This document shows positions 25,355-33,337 of a stretch of 64,000 bases of DNA, piece by piece. The stretch comes from Nocardia panacis (GTDB lineage: Bacteria; Actinomycetota; Actinomycetes; Mycobacteriales; Mycobacteriaceae): positions 310,001-374,000 of the forward strand of contig NZ_QZFU01000023.1 of the NCBI RefSeq assembly GCF_003598715.1. The letters run 5' to 3'. The notes under the pieces were generated by a model. It was not told where the DNA came from. It ran no database searches and worked only from the letters and a program-made list of their open reading frames with translations. The translations under genes were made by a program, and so were the position numbers. The number at the start of each line of letters is the position of its first letter. Positions within the stretch are counted from its first letter, which is position 1.

Positions 25355-25969
25355 ATGAGTTCTCCCCGCACCACCGCGCGATCGGGCCCCGGCAGGCCGG
25401 GCTACGACCTCGACTCCCTGCTCTCGGTCGCCGTCAAGGTGTTCAACGAGAAGGGCTACGAGGGTACGAGCATGGAGGCGCTGGCCCAGCGGCTCGGGAT
25501 CACCAAATCCTCCATCTACCACCACGTTTCCGGGAAGGAGGAGTTGCTGGACCTGGCGCTGGGACGGGCGCTGAACGGATTGTTCGGGGTCACAACCGAA
25601 CTCGAGGTGACCTCCGGCCGATACATCGACCGGCTCGAACACCTGGTCCGACGCAGCGTGCGGGTGCTCGCCACCGAACTGCCCTACGTAACGCTGCTGC
25701 TGCGGGTGCGCGGAAACAGCGCGGTGGAGCGGCGCGCCCTGGCCCGCAGGCGCGAATTCGACGAGATCGTCACCCGACTGGTGACGGCGGCGGTCGAGGA
25801 GGGCGATCTGCGCCCGGATATCGACCCCGCCCTGATCAGCAGGCTGATGTTCGGCATGGTCAACTCCATTACCGAGTGGTATCGGCCGCGCGGGGACACC
25901 TCGGTCGACCAACTCGCCGACGCCGTCGCGCATATGACCTTCGACGGTTTGCGCACGCGAGTTCGCTGA
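25355..25969 (+). CDS. paaR: TetR-family regulator of phenylacetate catabolism
   Basis: A 204 aa TetR-type repressor with N-terminal helix-turn-helix MEALAQRLGITKSSIYHHVS (about residues 41-60) and KEELLDLALGRAL after it. The ligand domain ends in LISRLMFGMVNSITEWYRP, the usual C-terminal dimer helix. It lies between the divergent paa operon and paaZ, both of which carry the same 24-bp operator, so it is the evident local regulator with phenylacetyl-CoA the likely inducer. The symbol is given by context. CAAGAT at 25343-25348 could be a -10 for a leaderless message, as no ribosome binding site precedes the ATG. Confidence 0.82.
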   Translation: MSSPRTTARSGPGRPGYDLDSLLSVAVKVFNEKGYEGTSMEALAQRLGITKSSIYHHVSGKEELLDLALGRALNGLFGVTTELEVTSGRYIDRLEHLVRRSVRVLATELPYVTLLLRVRGNSAVERRALARRREFDEIVTRLVTAAVEEGDLRPDIDPALISRLMFGMVNSITEWYRPRGDTSVDQLADAVAHMTFDGLRTRVR

Positions 25970-26002
25970 CCCCGGTTCACCGAACTCCTACCCCTATGCC
26001 GC

Positions 26003-26056
26003 TTGACACTCGCTAGAGTGGGAGCGATGGTAATTACCGACCGAATGGACGGTAGA
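26003..26056 (+). promoter_or_regulatory. paaZ control region: -35 element and second PaaR-type operator
   Basis: TTGACA at 26003-26008 is a consensus -35; the -10 is unclear but would fall near TGGTAAT (26028-26034). ATTACCGA-N8-ACGGTAGA (26033-26056) aligns over 24 bp with the operator in front of paaJ: the left arm is identical and the right arm is degenerate. The site ends 11 nt before the proposed GTG of paaZ and would act as a block to initiation or early elongation. Confidence 0.65.
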
Positions 26057-26067
26057 TGGGAGATATC

Positions 26068-28080
26068 GTGAGCAGGCTGTTGCAGAGCTATGTGCGCGGA
26101 GGGTGGCATACGCCGCCGGACAGCGGCACGCCGATACTCGGCGCAGTGGACGGCGGCGAGGTCGCCCGAATCTCCTCGACGGGCATCGACTTCGCCGCCG
26201 CGCTCGACTACGCGCGCACCGTCGGCGGACCCGCGCTGGCGCGGCTCACCTTCCACGAGCGCGCCGCCCTCCTCAAAACACTCGGCCTCGCGCTGCTGGC
26301 ACAGAAAGAGGAGTTCTACGCCGAATCCCGCCGCACCGGCGCCACCGACCGCGACTCCGGCATCGATATCGACGGCGGTGCGGGCACCCTGCTCAGCTAC
26401 GCCAGCCGCGCCAAGCGCGAATTGCCCAATGACACCGTGTATCTCGACGGCGCCGTCGAACCGCTCGGCAAGCGCGGCACCTTCGTCGGCCAGCACCTCT
26501 ACACCTCGCGGCGCGGGGTGGCGGTGCAGATCAACGCGTTCAACTTCCCGGTCTGGGGTTTCCTGGAGAAGTTGGCCCCCGCCTTCCTCGCGGGCGTGCC
26601 GACCATCGTCAAACCCGCCAGCCCCACCGCGTATCTCACCGAACTGGTCTTCCGGCGCATTATCGAATCCGGCGTGCTGCCCGAAGGATCGGTGCAGCTC
26701 ATCTGCGGCGGCGTCGGCGATCTGCTCGATCACCTCGGCGGACAGGATTCACTGCTGTTCACCGGGTCCGCGCACACCGCCGCACTGCTGCGCGCCCATC
26801 CCGCGATCGTGCGCAACAGCGTGCGCATGACCGCCGAGGCCGATTCGCTCAATGCCTCCATCCTCGGCGCCGACCTCACCGCCGAAGCACCGGAGTTCGA
26901 TCTCTATGTGCGCCAACTGGTTACCGAGATGACCGCGAAGGCGGGCCAGAAGTGCACCGCCATCCGGCGGGCGCTGGTGCCCGAAGCGCTGGTCGAGCCG
27001 GTGATCGAGGCGGTGCGGGCGCGGCTGGACAAGGTGCTCGTCGGCACGCCGGGCGCCGAGGGCGTCACCATGGGCGCACTGGCGAGCACGGGTCAGCGCG
27101 ACGAGGTGCTCAAAGCGGTGCGAGCGCTCGAGACGAGCAGCAGCATTGTCGTCGGCTCGGCGCAGGCCCCCGAGGGACCCGGCGCATTCCTCTCGCCGAT
27201 CCTGCTGCGCTGCAACAGTTCCGACGCGGCCGAACCGCACGAGATCGAGGCATTCGGTCCCGTCGCCACCGTCATCGGCTACCGCGACACCGCCCACGCG
27301 ATCGAACTGACCGCCCGCGGACAGGGCAGCCTGGTGGCCTCGCTGGTCACCGCCGACCCGACCGTGGCGCGCGAAATCGTTCTCGGACTTGCCCCCTACC
27401 ACGGCCGGGTCTTGGTGCTGAACAGCGAGGACGCCAAGGAGTCGACCGGACACGGCTCACCGCTGCCGGTGCTGGTGCACGGCGGTCCGGGCCGCGCGGG
27501 CGGCGGCGAGGAACTCGGCGGCATTCGCGGCGTGCTGCACCACATGCAGCGCACCGCCGTTCAGGCCTCGCCGAATATGTTGACCGCCATCGGCGGACGC
27601 TGGGTCACCGGCTCGGCACAGGCCGAGGACGGCGTGCACCCGTTCCGAAAGAGCCTGGTGCAGTTGCGCATCGGCGATACCATCCGGTCCGGCCCGCGCC
27701 AGGTCACCGGCGCCGATATCGATCACTTCGCCGAGTTCACCGGCGACACCTTCTACGCCCACACCGATCCCGTTGCCGCGGCGGCCAATCCGCTCTTCGG
27801 GGGCATCGTGGCGCACGGCTACCTCGTGGTCTCGCTGGCGGCGGGCCTGTTCGTCGATCCGGCGCCGGGTCCGGTGCTCGCCAATTTCGGCGTGGACAAC
27901 CTGCGCTTCCGCACCCCGGTCAAGGTGGACGACAGCCTCAGCGTCACCCTGACCGCCAAGGCGATCACCCCGCGCGCGAGCGCCGACTACGGCGAGGTCC
28001 GCTGGGACACCGTCGTCACCAACCAGGATGGCGACCCGGTCGCGACCTACGACGTGCTGACGCTGGTGGCCAAGTCCTGA
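26068..28080 (+). CDS. paaZ: Bifunctional oxepin-CoA hydrolase / 3-oxo-5,6-dehydrosuberyl-CoA semialdehyde dehydrogenase
   Basis: A 670 aa fusion that opens the oxepin ring and oxidises the resulting aldehyde. The aldehyde dehydrogenase part (about residues 1-520) has the catalytic cysteine C296 in GQKCTAIRRA and glutamate E257 in MTAEADSLNASILG. The C-terminal MaoC-type hydratase domain (about 535-670) has FTGDTFYAHTDP and NPLFGGIVAHGYLVVSLAAG. The operator covers the ATG at 26056, so GTG at 26068 with GGGAG in front is chosen. It is transcribed away from the main operon but under the same regulator. Confidence 0.94.
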   Translation: MSRLLQSYVRGGWHTPPDSGTPILGAVDGGEVARISSTGIDFAAALDYARTVGGPALARLTFHERAALLKTLGLALLAQKEEFYAESRRTGATDRDSGIDIDGGAGTLLSYASRAKRELPNDTVYLDGAVEPLGKRGTFVGQHLYTSRRGVAVQINAFNFPVWGFLEKLAPAFLAGVPTIVKPASPTAYLTELVFRRIIESGVLPEGSVQLICGGVGDLLDHLGGQDSLLFTGSAHTAALLRAHPAIVRNSVRMTAEADSLNASILGADLTAEAPEFDLYVRQLVTEMTAKAGQKCTAIRRALVPEALVEPVIEAVRARLDKVLVGTPGAEGVTMGALASTGQRDEVLKAVRALETSSSIVVGSAQAPEGPGAFLSPILLRCNSSDAAEPHEIEAFGPVATVIGYRDTAHAIELTARGQGSLVASLVTADPTVAREIVLGLAPYHGRVLVLNSEDAKESTGHGSPLPVLVHGGPGRAGGGEELGGIRGVLHHMQRTAVQASPNMLTAIGGRWVTGSAQAEDGVHPFRKSLVQLRIGDTIRSGPRQVTGADIDHFAEFTGDTFYAHTDPVAAAANPLFGGIVAHGYLVVSLAAGLFVDPAPGPVLANFGVDNLRFRTPVKVDDSLSVTLTAKAITPRASADYGEVRWDTVVTNQDGDPVATYDVLTLVAKS

Positions 28081-28085
28081 GCGAT

Positions 28086-28113
28086 CGGGGGTGCGGTGCC
28101 CACCGCACCCCCG
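28086..28113. terminator. Bidirectional hairpin between paaZ and the acyl-CoA ligase gene
   Basis: CGGGGGTGCGGTG (28086-28098) and CACCGCACCCCCG (28101-28113) are perfect inverted repeats; about 11 bp can pair around a small loop. It begins 6 nt after the paaZ stop and lies between two convergent genes. Confidence 0.6.
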
Positions 28114-28175
28114 ACGCGCCGGGCGTACTCCGCCTTCGCTCCGGCCGTGCGCGAGATTTTGGGCCGCGGCGCCTG

Positions 28176-29720
28176 CTAAACGTTGGAAAGCCGGTCGCGC
28201 AGTTCACGTTTGAGGATCTTCCCGGCGCCCGACAGCGGCAGCGATTCGGCGAGATCCATACTGCGCGGCACCTTGTATCCCGCGATGAGATCCTTGCAGT
28301 GCGCGCGCAACTCCTCGATCTCCACTCGCACACCGGATTTGGGGACGACGACCGCGTGCACGCGCTCGCCCCACCGATCGTCCGGCAGGCCGATCACCGC
28401 GCACGCGGCCACCGCCGGATGTTTGGCCAGCGCGTTCTCCACCTCGATGGAGTAGACGTTCTCCCCGCCGGTGATGATCATGTCCTTGATCCGGTCCACC
28501 ACGAACACGTAGCCGCGCTCATCCATGAATCCGCCGTCGCCGGTGTGCATCCAGCCGCCGCGCAGGGCGCGCCGCGAGTCCTCCGGTTTGTTCCAGTAGC
28601 CGAGCATCACGTGGTCGCCGCGCGCGACGATTTCGCCCACGGTGCCGCGCGGCACCTCGATATCCGCGTCGTCCACCACGCGGACCTCGGCGTGCGGCAC
28701 CGCGCGCCCGGCGGCCCGGCGCAGCGCGGGCTCGTCGTGATCGGACGGGGACAGCAGGGTCGTGATCGGCGACAGCTCCGTCATCCCGTACGCCTGCGCG
28801 AATTCGGCGGCCGGGAACAGCGCGCGGGCGCGTTCGAGCACCGTCTCCGAGATCGGTGACGCGCCATAGAGGAAATGCCGCATGCTGCCGGTGTCGTGCT
28901 CGATGCCTGCGGCAGTGCCCCCGGAAGCGAAATCCACCAGCATCTGAATCATGGTCGGCACCAGCAGCGTATCGGTGACGCGATGCGCCGCCATGGCCTC
29001 GAGTGCGGCCGCCGCGGTGAAGGACGGGATCATGACGTGGGTCGAGCCCGCCAGATTTCCGATGGTCCACATGGCGATATCGGCCATATGGAACATCGGG
29101 GCCGCGTGCAGGACCCGACCGCCGGGCGTCGCGGTGAATCCCGTCGAGAGCGCGCCGAGGCCCGAGGTGACGAGATTGGTGTGACTGATCATCACACCCT
29201 TGGGTTCGCCGGTGGTGCCGCCGGTATAGAACAGGCCGAGCAGTGCGTCACCGCCGGTGCGGGTATCCGGGACCGGCGGTGTGCCGTCGATCAGGTCCTC
29301 ATAGCTCAATGCGCCGTCGGGTAGCGGTCCATCGCCCGTGTGGATCACCGTCGACAGGTGCGGGACCCGATCCCGCAGTGCGGGCGCCTTGTCGATGAAC
29401 GCGTCGTCCACCAGCAGCACCTCGGTCGCCGAATCGATGAGCGAGTACGCGATCTCGGCCGCGGACCACCGGGTATTGACGGGATTGACCACGCCACCGA
29501 TCCACGGCACGGCGAACAGGTATTCGTGGTACCGGTCCGAATTGAGGCCGAGGTAGGCCACCCGATCCCCCGCACCCACCCCCAATTCGCGCAGCGCTCC
29601 CCCGAACCGCGCGATCCGATCCACCGACTCCCCTACCGTGCGGACCCGCGCACCGCAGATCGTCGCGATCCGATCCGGATTCTGCTGCCGCGCACGATGC
29701 AGCGACTGGGTGAGATACAT
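28176..29720 (-). CDS. Long-chain fatty-acid/acyl-CoA ligase (FadD-like)
   Basis: A 514 aa adenylate-forming acyl-CoA synthetase. The P-loop is FYTGGTTGEPKGVMISHTN, the A5 motif AYGMTELSPI, A7 MHTGDGGFMDERGY, A8 KDMIITGGENVYSIEVE, and the catalytic lysine lies in PLSGAGKILKREL near the C-terminus. It makes acyl-CoA from an acid, ATP and CoA. Chain preference is unknown; position beside the paa locus is suggestive only, since it has its own promoter and runs convergent to paaZ. ATG at 29720 is preceded by GGAGGAA; an upstream in-frame ATG overlaps that site. Confidence 0.92.
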   Translation of the reverse strand: MYLTQSLHRARQQNPDRIATICGARVRTVGESVDRIARFGGALRELGVGAGDRVAYLGLNSDRYHEYLFAVPWIGGVVNPVNTRWSAAEIAYSLIDSATEVLLVDDAFIDKAPALRDRVPHLSTVIHTGDGPLPDGALSYEDLIDGTPPVPDTRTGGDALLGLFYTGGTTGEPKGVMISHTNLVTSGLGALSTGFTATPGGRVLHAAPMFHMADIAMWTIGNLAGSTHVMIPSFTAAAALEAMAAHRVTDTLLVPTMIQMLVDFASGGTAAGIEHDTGSMRHFLYGASPISETVLERARALFPAAEFAQAYGMTELSPITTLLSPSDHDEPALRRAAGRAVPHAEVRVVDDADIEVPRGTVGEIVARGDHVMLGYWNKPEDSRRALRGGWMHTGDGGFMDERGYVFVVDRIKDMIITGGENVYSIEVENALAKHPAVAACAVIGLPDDRWGERVHAVVVPKSGVRVEIEELRAHCKDLIAGYKVPRSMDLAESLPLSGAGKILKRELRDRLSNV

Positions 29721-29977
29721 CGGTGTTTCCTCCAACCGGCCGAACTCCGCGCCTGCTTGCGGCGCGTCCGCGACACCTGTGTCGCGTCAACGGAATTCCA
29801 ACACGCCACCGCCCGACCGCCGGTCGAATTCGCGAATCCCGCTCGCACCGCAGCCATCTGTAAGTACATTTGCAAGTGCATCGCCAGCACTTTCGGCAGG
29901 CGGGCCGGACGTGTCAGAATTTGGAGGTGCCAGCTGCGCAGAATGCGGGTCCAGGGCGGCTCTTGCCCGCCGGGCGC

Positions 29978-30010
29978 GTGCAAAACACCGACAGGACAAC
30001 TGTTTTGCAC
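29978..30010. promoter_or_regulatory. Large inverted repeat on the start codon of the XRE regulator
   Basis: GTGCAAAACA (29978-29987) and TGTTTTGCAC (30001-30010) are perfect 10-bp arms with a 13-bp spacer. The left arm contains the proposed GTG start codon. Arm centres are 23 bp apart, about two turns, as for a dimeric helix-turn-helix protein; it could equally fold in the mRNA and hide the start. Confidence 0.6.
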
Positions 30011-30829
30011 CTGTTGCTGGGTGCTCGCCTGCGCCGGATGCGCCAGGATCTCGACATCAAGCAGCAGGCGGCGGGCGCGGCCATCTACGCCTCGGCCTCC
30101 AAAATCAGCCGCCTGGAGACCGGACTCACCAGCATCACCGAGACCGATGCCCGAAATCTGCTGCGGCTCTATCACGTGCCCGAATCCGAGCAGGCGCAGT
30201 ACCTGACGTGGGTGCGCCAGGTCAATGCGATCCGGGGTTTCACCGAGGAGGATTCGCCCGAGAGCGGACTGGACGCGCTGCTCGATTTCGGCTCAGTGGC
30301 GACGCTGCGTCGCTATGAGCATCGCTGCGTCCCCGATATCCTGCAAACCGAGCAGTACGCCTGCGCCGCTTCGGAACTCACCAAACATCTCGGGAGGCCG
30401 GGCGAGGTCGAGCAGGCCCACACCCTGCGCCTGGAACGCCGCGCGGCCGTCCTCGGCGCGGCCCCGCCCACGGTGTGGTTGATGATCGAGGATTCCGCCC
30501 TGCGCCGCCGCATCGGCGGAACCGCGGTGTGGCGCGCGCAGATCGCCGAACTCATCGACCTGACCCGACTGCGCCACATCATCATCCAGATCATCCCCGA
30601 CGACGCCCACGTGCCCGCCTTCTGCGCGAACTCGTTCACCATCCTGCGCTTCCGCGATCCGGATATGCCCGATGTGGTCTGCCTGCACCAACTCACCGGC
30701 ACCCACTACCTGTCCACCACCACCCTGCTCCCCCAATTCCAATACCTCGCCAACCACATCTCCACCCTCGCCCCCACCCCGACCCACTCCCGCACCCTGC
30801 TCGAATCCCTACTGCGCGAAGATCCCTGA
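29978..30829 (+). CDS. XRE-family regulator with DUF5753 ligand-like domain
   Basis: A 283 aa protein of the helix-turn-helix plus DUF5753 type that is abundant in Streptomyces and Nocardia. The XRE domain (about residues 10-70) includes LLGARLRRMRQDLDIKQQAA and SASKISRLETGL. The remainder matches DUF5753, with YEHRCVPDILQTEQYA, FTILRFRDPDMPDVVCLHQL and GTHYLST. Such proteins are often paired with a small DUF397 gene, but none is seen here. The start is uncertain: GTG at 29978 gives the typical length, while a further in-frame GTG at 29927 has no ribosome binding site. The inverted repeat on the start suggests autoregulation. Confidence 0.82.
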   Translation: MQNTDRTTVLHLLLGARLRRMRQDLDIKQQAAGAAIYASASKISRLETGLTSITETDARNLLRLYHVPESEQAQYLTWVRQVNAIRGFTEEDSPESGLDALLDFGSVATLRRYEHRCVPDILQTEQYACAASELTKHLGRPGEVEQAHTLRLERRAAVLGAAPPTVWLMIEDSALRRRIGGTAVWRAQIAELIDLTRLRHIIIQIIPDDAHVPAFCANSFTILRFRDPDMPDVVCLHQLTGTHYLSTTTLLPQFQYLANHISTLAPTPTHSRTLLESLLREDP

Positions 30830-30851
30830 CCCGCTCCGAGCGGTCGCCTGA

Positions 30852-31010
30852 TCAGACCAACCATCGCTCGAGCTGTTCGGCAATGACCTTCACCTCATCG
30901 AGTTCACCTGTCGCGACAGCAATTACGAAGTCATAGGCATCGTCGGTGGACGCGTCGACGTCCGCGCCGTTTGGGTTCAGCATGCCCACGCACGACAAGG
31001 TCGTGGCCGG
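30852..31010 (-). pseudogene. 3' remnant of a Doc/Fic-family toxin gene
   Basis: Read on the minus strand, the segment encodes ATTLSCVGMLNPNGADV then STDDAYDFVIAVATGELD and ends EQLERWLV. This is the C-terminal tail of Doc-type toxins, after the Fic active-site motif, which is missing together with the rest of the protein. The reading frame is continuous with and begins just after the stop codon of the E2 gene, with no start except an internal ATG at 30983 that would give 43 residues. No antitoxin gene is near. It appears to be a relic of a toxin-antitoxin module, cut by a deletion. Confidence 0.6.
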
Positions 31011-31013
31011 GAA

Positions 31014-32336
31014 TCACATTCGGCCCAGTGCTGTGATCGGGTGTTCCAGATAGTCCGCGAACAGGCGTAGGAAGCCACCTGCTGTTCCGCCGTCGCAGAC
31101 GCGGTGGTCGAAGGTCAACGAGACCTGGGTGACCTTGCGCAGCACCAGTTCTCCGTCGAGGGCCCAAGGGCGATCGATGATCCGTCCGATGCCGAGGAGT
31201 GCGGCCTCGGGATGGTTGATGATCGGGGTCGAACCGTCGACGCCGAAAACGCCGTAGTTGTTGAGGGTTATGGTGCCGCCGGTGAGCCTGGCGGGTGGGA
31301 GTTTGCCCGCGCGGGCCAGTTCGGTGGTCTCGCGCAACCGTGCCGCGAGTTCGACGGTTGTCAGGGAGTCGGCGTGATCGATCACCGGAACGACGAGTCC
31401 GCGCGGGGTCTGGGCGGCGAAGCCCAGGTGCACGTGGTCGTATCGGACGATTTCCGCGCGCGCGGTGTCCACCGTGGCGTTCAGGTCCGGATATCGGCGC
31501 AGCGCCGCCACCATCAGGCGTGCGATCAGCGGGAGCAGGCCGATCCGTTCCCCCTCGGGCAGCGTCGCATTGATCGTCGCGCGCGTGCGCAGCAGTTCCG
31601 TCGCGTCGAGATCCACCCAGGTGGTGGCGTCCGGAATCTCGCGCCTGCTCGTGGCGAGCTTGTCGGCGATCGCCTTTCGCACGCCGGTCAACGGGATGCG
31701 CACCACGCCATTCGCCGAACCGGCTCCCGCGACAGTGCGGGCGACCGAATCCCGTTCCATCCCAACCACACCCGCGCGAACGCCGTCCACATCGGCACGG
31801 GTGATGACACCACCGGCGCCGGTGCCGACCACCGAATCCAACTCGACTCCGCTCTCGCGAGCCAACTTCCGCACGAAAGGCGAAATCACCCGCGACGCGG
31901 ACCGGTCGGGAACACCGGCCGCTCCCCCGTCGACCACCTGAACCCGGCGTCGCCGCTTGCGCACCTCGGTGCTCGTGCCGAATCCGATCAGCACATTCCC
32001 GGACCCGGCCCGCTCCTCTTCGCGATGCCGCTCGAATCCGGCTTCGCGAACCGCACTCTCGGCATCCGCCGCACCCGATGAATTCCCGCCATCGGAACTC
32101 CCGATGGTGATCAAGGCCGAACCCACGGCCAATGTCTCGTCCGCGGCCGCGTGCAGCGCGACTACGGTGCCCGCGAACGGAATCGGCACCTCCACCGCCG
32201 CCTTGGCCGTCTCGACCTCGACGACCATCTGATCGACCTCCACCGTATCCCCTACGGCGACAAGCCATTCCAAGACCACCGCTTCGGTGAGCCCTTCACC
32301 CAGATCGGGCAGGGTGAATACCTGATCGACACTCAT
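31014..32336 (-). CDS. bkdC: Branched-chain 2-oxoacid dehydrogenase E2 (dihydrolipoamide acyltransferase)
   Basis: A 440 aa E2 subunit. It has one lipoyl domain (residues 1-80, lipoyl lysine K45 in ETAKAAVEV), a peripheral-subunit-binding domain (about 125-165, SPFVRKLARESGVELDSVVG) and the acyltransferase core with the C-terminal active site HRVCDGGTAGGF. It accepts the acyl group from E1, forming branched-chain acyl-CoA such as isobutyryl- or isovaleryl-CoA. Order and coupling with E1 genes (ATGA overlap) match bkdABC of mycobacteria. No E3 gene follows, so lipoamide dehydrogenase must be shared from elsewhere. Confidence 0.93.
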   Translation of the reverse strand: MSVDQVFTLPDLGEGLTEAVVLEWLVAVGDTVEVDQMVVEVETAKAAVEVPIPFAGTVVALHAAADETLAVGSALITIGSSDGGNSSGAADAESAVREAGFERHREEERAGSGNVLIGFGTSTEVRKRRRRVQVVDGGAAGVPDRSASRVISPFVRKLARESGVELDSVVGTGAGGVITRADVDGVRAGVVGMERDSVARTVAGAGSANGVVRIPLTGVRKAIADKLATSRREIPDATTWVDLDATELLRTRATINATLPEGERIGLLPLIARLMVAALRRYPDLNATVDTARAEIVRYDHVHLGFAAQTPRGLVVPVIDHADSLTTVELAARLRETTELARAGKLPPARLTGGTITLNNYGVFGVDGSTPIINHPEAALLGIGRIIDRPWALDGELVLRKVTQVSLTFDHRVCDGGTAGGFLRLFADYLEHPITALGRM

Positions 32337-33337
32337 GCCGTCACCGCCCAGCGGGTATCGGGCGCGTCATTCCACTGGAGCCGGTCCAGATAGTCCAGTA
32401 CCCGGTCTACGCTCGGCAAATAGAGCCTTTCGAGTCTCGGCGCGGGATAGGGGATATCGAATCCGCCGACGCGAAGCACCGGGGCGAGCAGATGATGGAA
32501 GCACCGTTCCTGAACTCGCGCCGCGATCTCGGCACCCACCCCCGCGAACCCTTGGGATTCCTGGATCACCAGGCAGCGCCCGGTCTTGCGGACCGACGCG
32601 GTCACCGTCTCGTCATCGAACGGCACGATGGACCGCAGGTCGATCACCTCGATATCGCGCCCGTCGGCGGCGGCCGCCGATGCCGTCTCCAGGGCGATGG
32701 CGACCGACGGCCCATAGGCGACGAGGGTCGCGTCCCGACCGGGACGCAGTACGGCGGCCCGTCCGAGCGGCGCGCCGGGCGCGAGGTCGGTCTCGGCGCG
32801 AACGTGGTACAGGCGTTTGGGTTCGAGGAAGATCACCGGATCCGGATCCTCGATGGCCGCGCGCAGCAGACTGTAGGCGTCACCGACGGTGGCGGGCGTG
32901 ACCACCTTGAGTCCCGGCGTGTGCGCGTAGTACCCCTCGCTGGAGTCACAGTGGTGCTCCACGCCACCGATGCCGCCCGCGTAGGGAATCCGGATCACCA
33001 TGGGCACGGTCAGCGCGCCCCGCGTGCGATTGCGGATCTTGGCCACATGGGACACGATCTGCTCGAAGGCCGGGTAGGCGAACGCGTCGAACTGCATCTC
33101 GATGACCGGCCGATAGCCGCCCATCGCCATCCCGATGGCGAAGCCGACGATGCCGGATTCGGCCAGCGGCGTGTCGAAGCAGCGGCTCTCGCCGAAATGC
33201 GCGGTGAGCCCGTCCGTTACCCGGAACACCCCGCCCAGTGCGCCGACATCCTCGCCGAAGACGAGCACATTCTCATCGGCGGCCATCGCGTCGCGCAGGG
33301 CGTGATTGAGGGCCTGCGCCATGGTCAGCACGGTCAT
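32333..33337 (-). CDS. bkdB: Branched-chain 2-oxoacid dehydrogenase E1 beta subunit
   Basis: A 334 aa transketolase-like subunit. The ThDP-proximal motif GEDVGALGGVFRVTDGL, the E1-beta signature PLAESGIVGFAIGMAMGGYRPVIEMQF and FLEPKRLYH are present, with the C-terminal transketolase domain in GRDATLVAYGPSVAIALE. It pairs with the E1 alpha chain to decarboxylate 2-oxoisovalerate and related acids. Both its ends overlap neighbours as ATGA, so the three subunits are made in a coupled way. Confidence 0.95.
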   Translation of the reverse strand: MTVLTMAQALNHALRDAMAADENVLVFGEDVGALGGVFRVTDGLTAHFGESRCFDTPLAESGIVGFAIGMAMGGYRPVIEMQFDAFAYPAFEQIVSHVAKIRNRTRGALTVPMVIRIPYAGGIGGVEHHCDSSEGYYAHTPGLKVVTPATVGDAYSLLRAAIEDPDPVIFLEPKRLYHVRAETDLAPGAPLGRAAVLRPGRDATLVAYGPSVAIALETASAAAADGRDIEVIDLRSIVPFDDETVTASVRKTGRCLVIQESQGFAGVGAEIAARVQERCFHHLLAPVLRVGGFDIPYPAPRLERLYLPSVDRVLDYLDRLQWNDAPDTRWAVTA

